A stretch of 32,731 nt of DNA from positions 1 through 32,731 of the forward strand of contig DGWH01000011.1 of NCBI GenBank assembly GCA_002395225.1. Direction: 5' to 3'. Below the pieces are notes generated by a model. It had not been told where the DNA came from. It worked only from the letters and a program-made list of their open reading frames with translations, and ran no database searches. Every line of letters starts with the position of its first letter. The first letter of the stretch is position 1. Both the position numbers and the translations under genes were made by a program. Shown in pieces: positions 32,693 through 32,731 of this stretch. The stretch comes from Christensenella sp. UBA4263 (GTDB lineage: Bacteria > Bacillota > Clostridia > Christensenellales > Aristaeellaceae).

Positions 32693-32731
32693 CCATCTAT
32701 TTAGCTTTGCGATTATTCTGGATTTCCCGAC

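Noticed and set aside
1..32731. CRISPR array, prophage genes, rRNA genes or complete insertion sequence
   Set aside because: No regularly spaced repeats, no integrase or transposase, and no rRNA sequence could be seen.

Overview
The window reads as chromosomal DNA of a GC-rich Clostridia-type Bacillota. Evidence is the AGGAGG-like ribosome binding sites, consensus sigma-A promoters, secreted lipid-free solute-binding proteins, a Tex protein, a HigBA module and several carbohydrate ABC systems. A gut or rumen member of the Christensenellales/Aristaeella type would fit, but that placement is an inference from protein style, not a database match.

Layout. (1) 1-4947: the end of an Fbp/Afu-type ABC operon: substrate-binding protein (cut by the left edge), a fused double permease, an ATPase and a sugar-isomerase-like TIM barrel. 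A terminator-like hairpin after the binding protein probably sets subunit ratios. (2) 5024-9268: a secreted protein of unknown function, a three-gene DUF3791/DUF3990-type cassette whose middle gene has been gutted by an internal deletion, a tRNA-Ala(GGC) behind a perfect promoter, and a secreted SH3-repeat protein. (3) 9468-14423: an RluA-type pseudouridine synthase, then, on the other strand, tex followed by a COG2509-like flavoprotein. (4) 14671-15456: higBA-like toxin-antitoxin genes. (5) 15798-27242: a large carbohydrate locus with a six-helix membrane protein, LplB- and YtcP-type permeases, a 698-residue binding protein, four different four-helix membrane proteins placed two by two around an MsmK/UgpC ATPase, a GH105 hydrolase, a convergent AraC regulator and a second UgpC-type ATPase. 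(6) 27471-28766: a lower-GC gene of uncertain function. (7) 28956-32212, minus strand: nagB, a hexapeptide-repeat acyltransferase resembling only the C-terminal half of GlmU, and glmM, preceded by a glmS-type self-cleaving ribozyme.

The most striking observation is in region 7. The ribozyme has the cleavage-site sequence, the extended P1 stem and the conserved core of the glucosamine-6-phosphate-sensing glmS ribozyme, yet the next gene is nagB, not glmS. With glmM and a GlmU-like acetyltransferase in the same operon, the simplest reading is that NagB runs in the aminating direction (fructose-6-phosphate plus ammonia to glucosamine-6-phosphate), supplying cell-wall amino sugar in place of GlmS, and that the product shuts off its own mRNA. 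Second in interest are the decayed DUF3990 gene held between two intact, translationally coupled partners, and the unexplained set of small membrane proteins in the pectin-side-chain transport locus.
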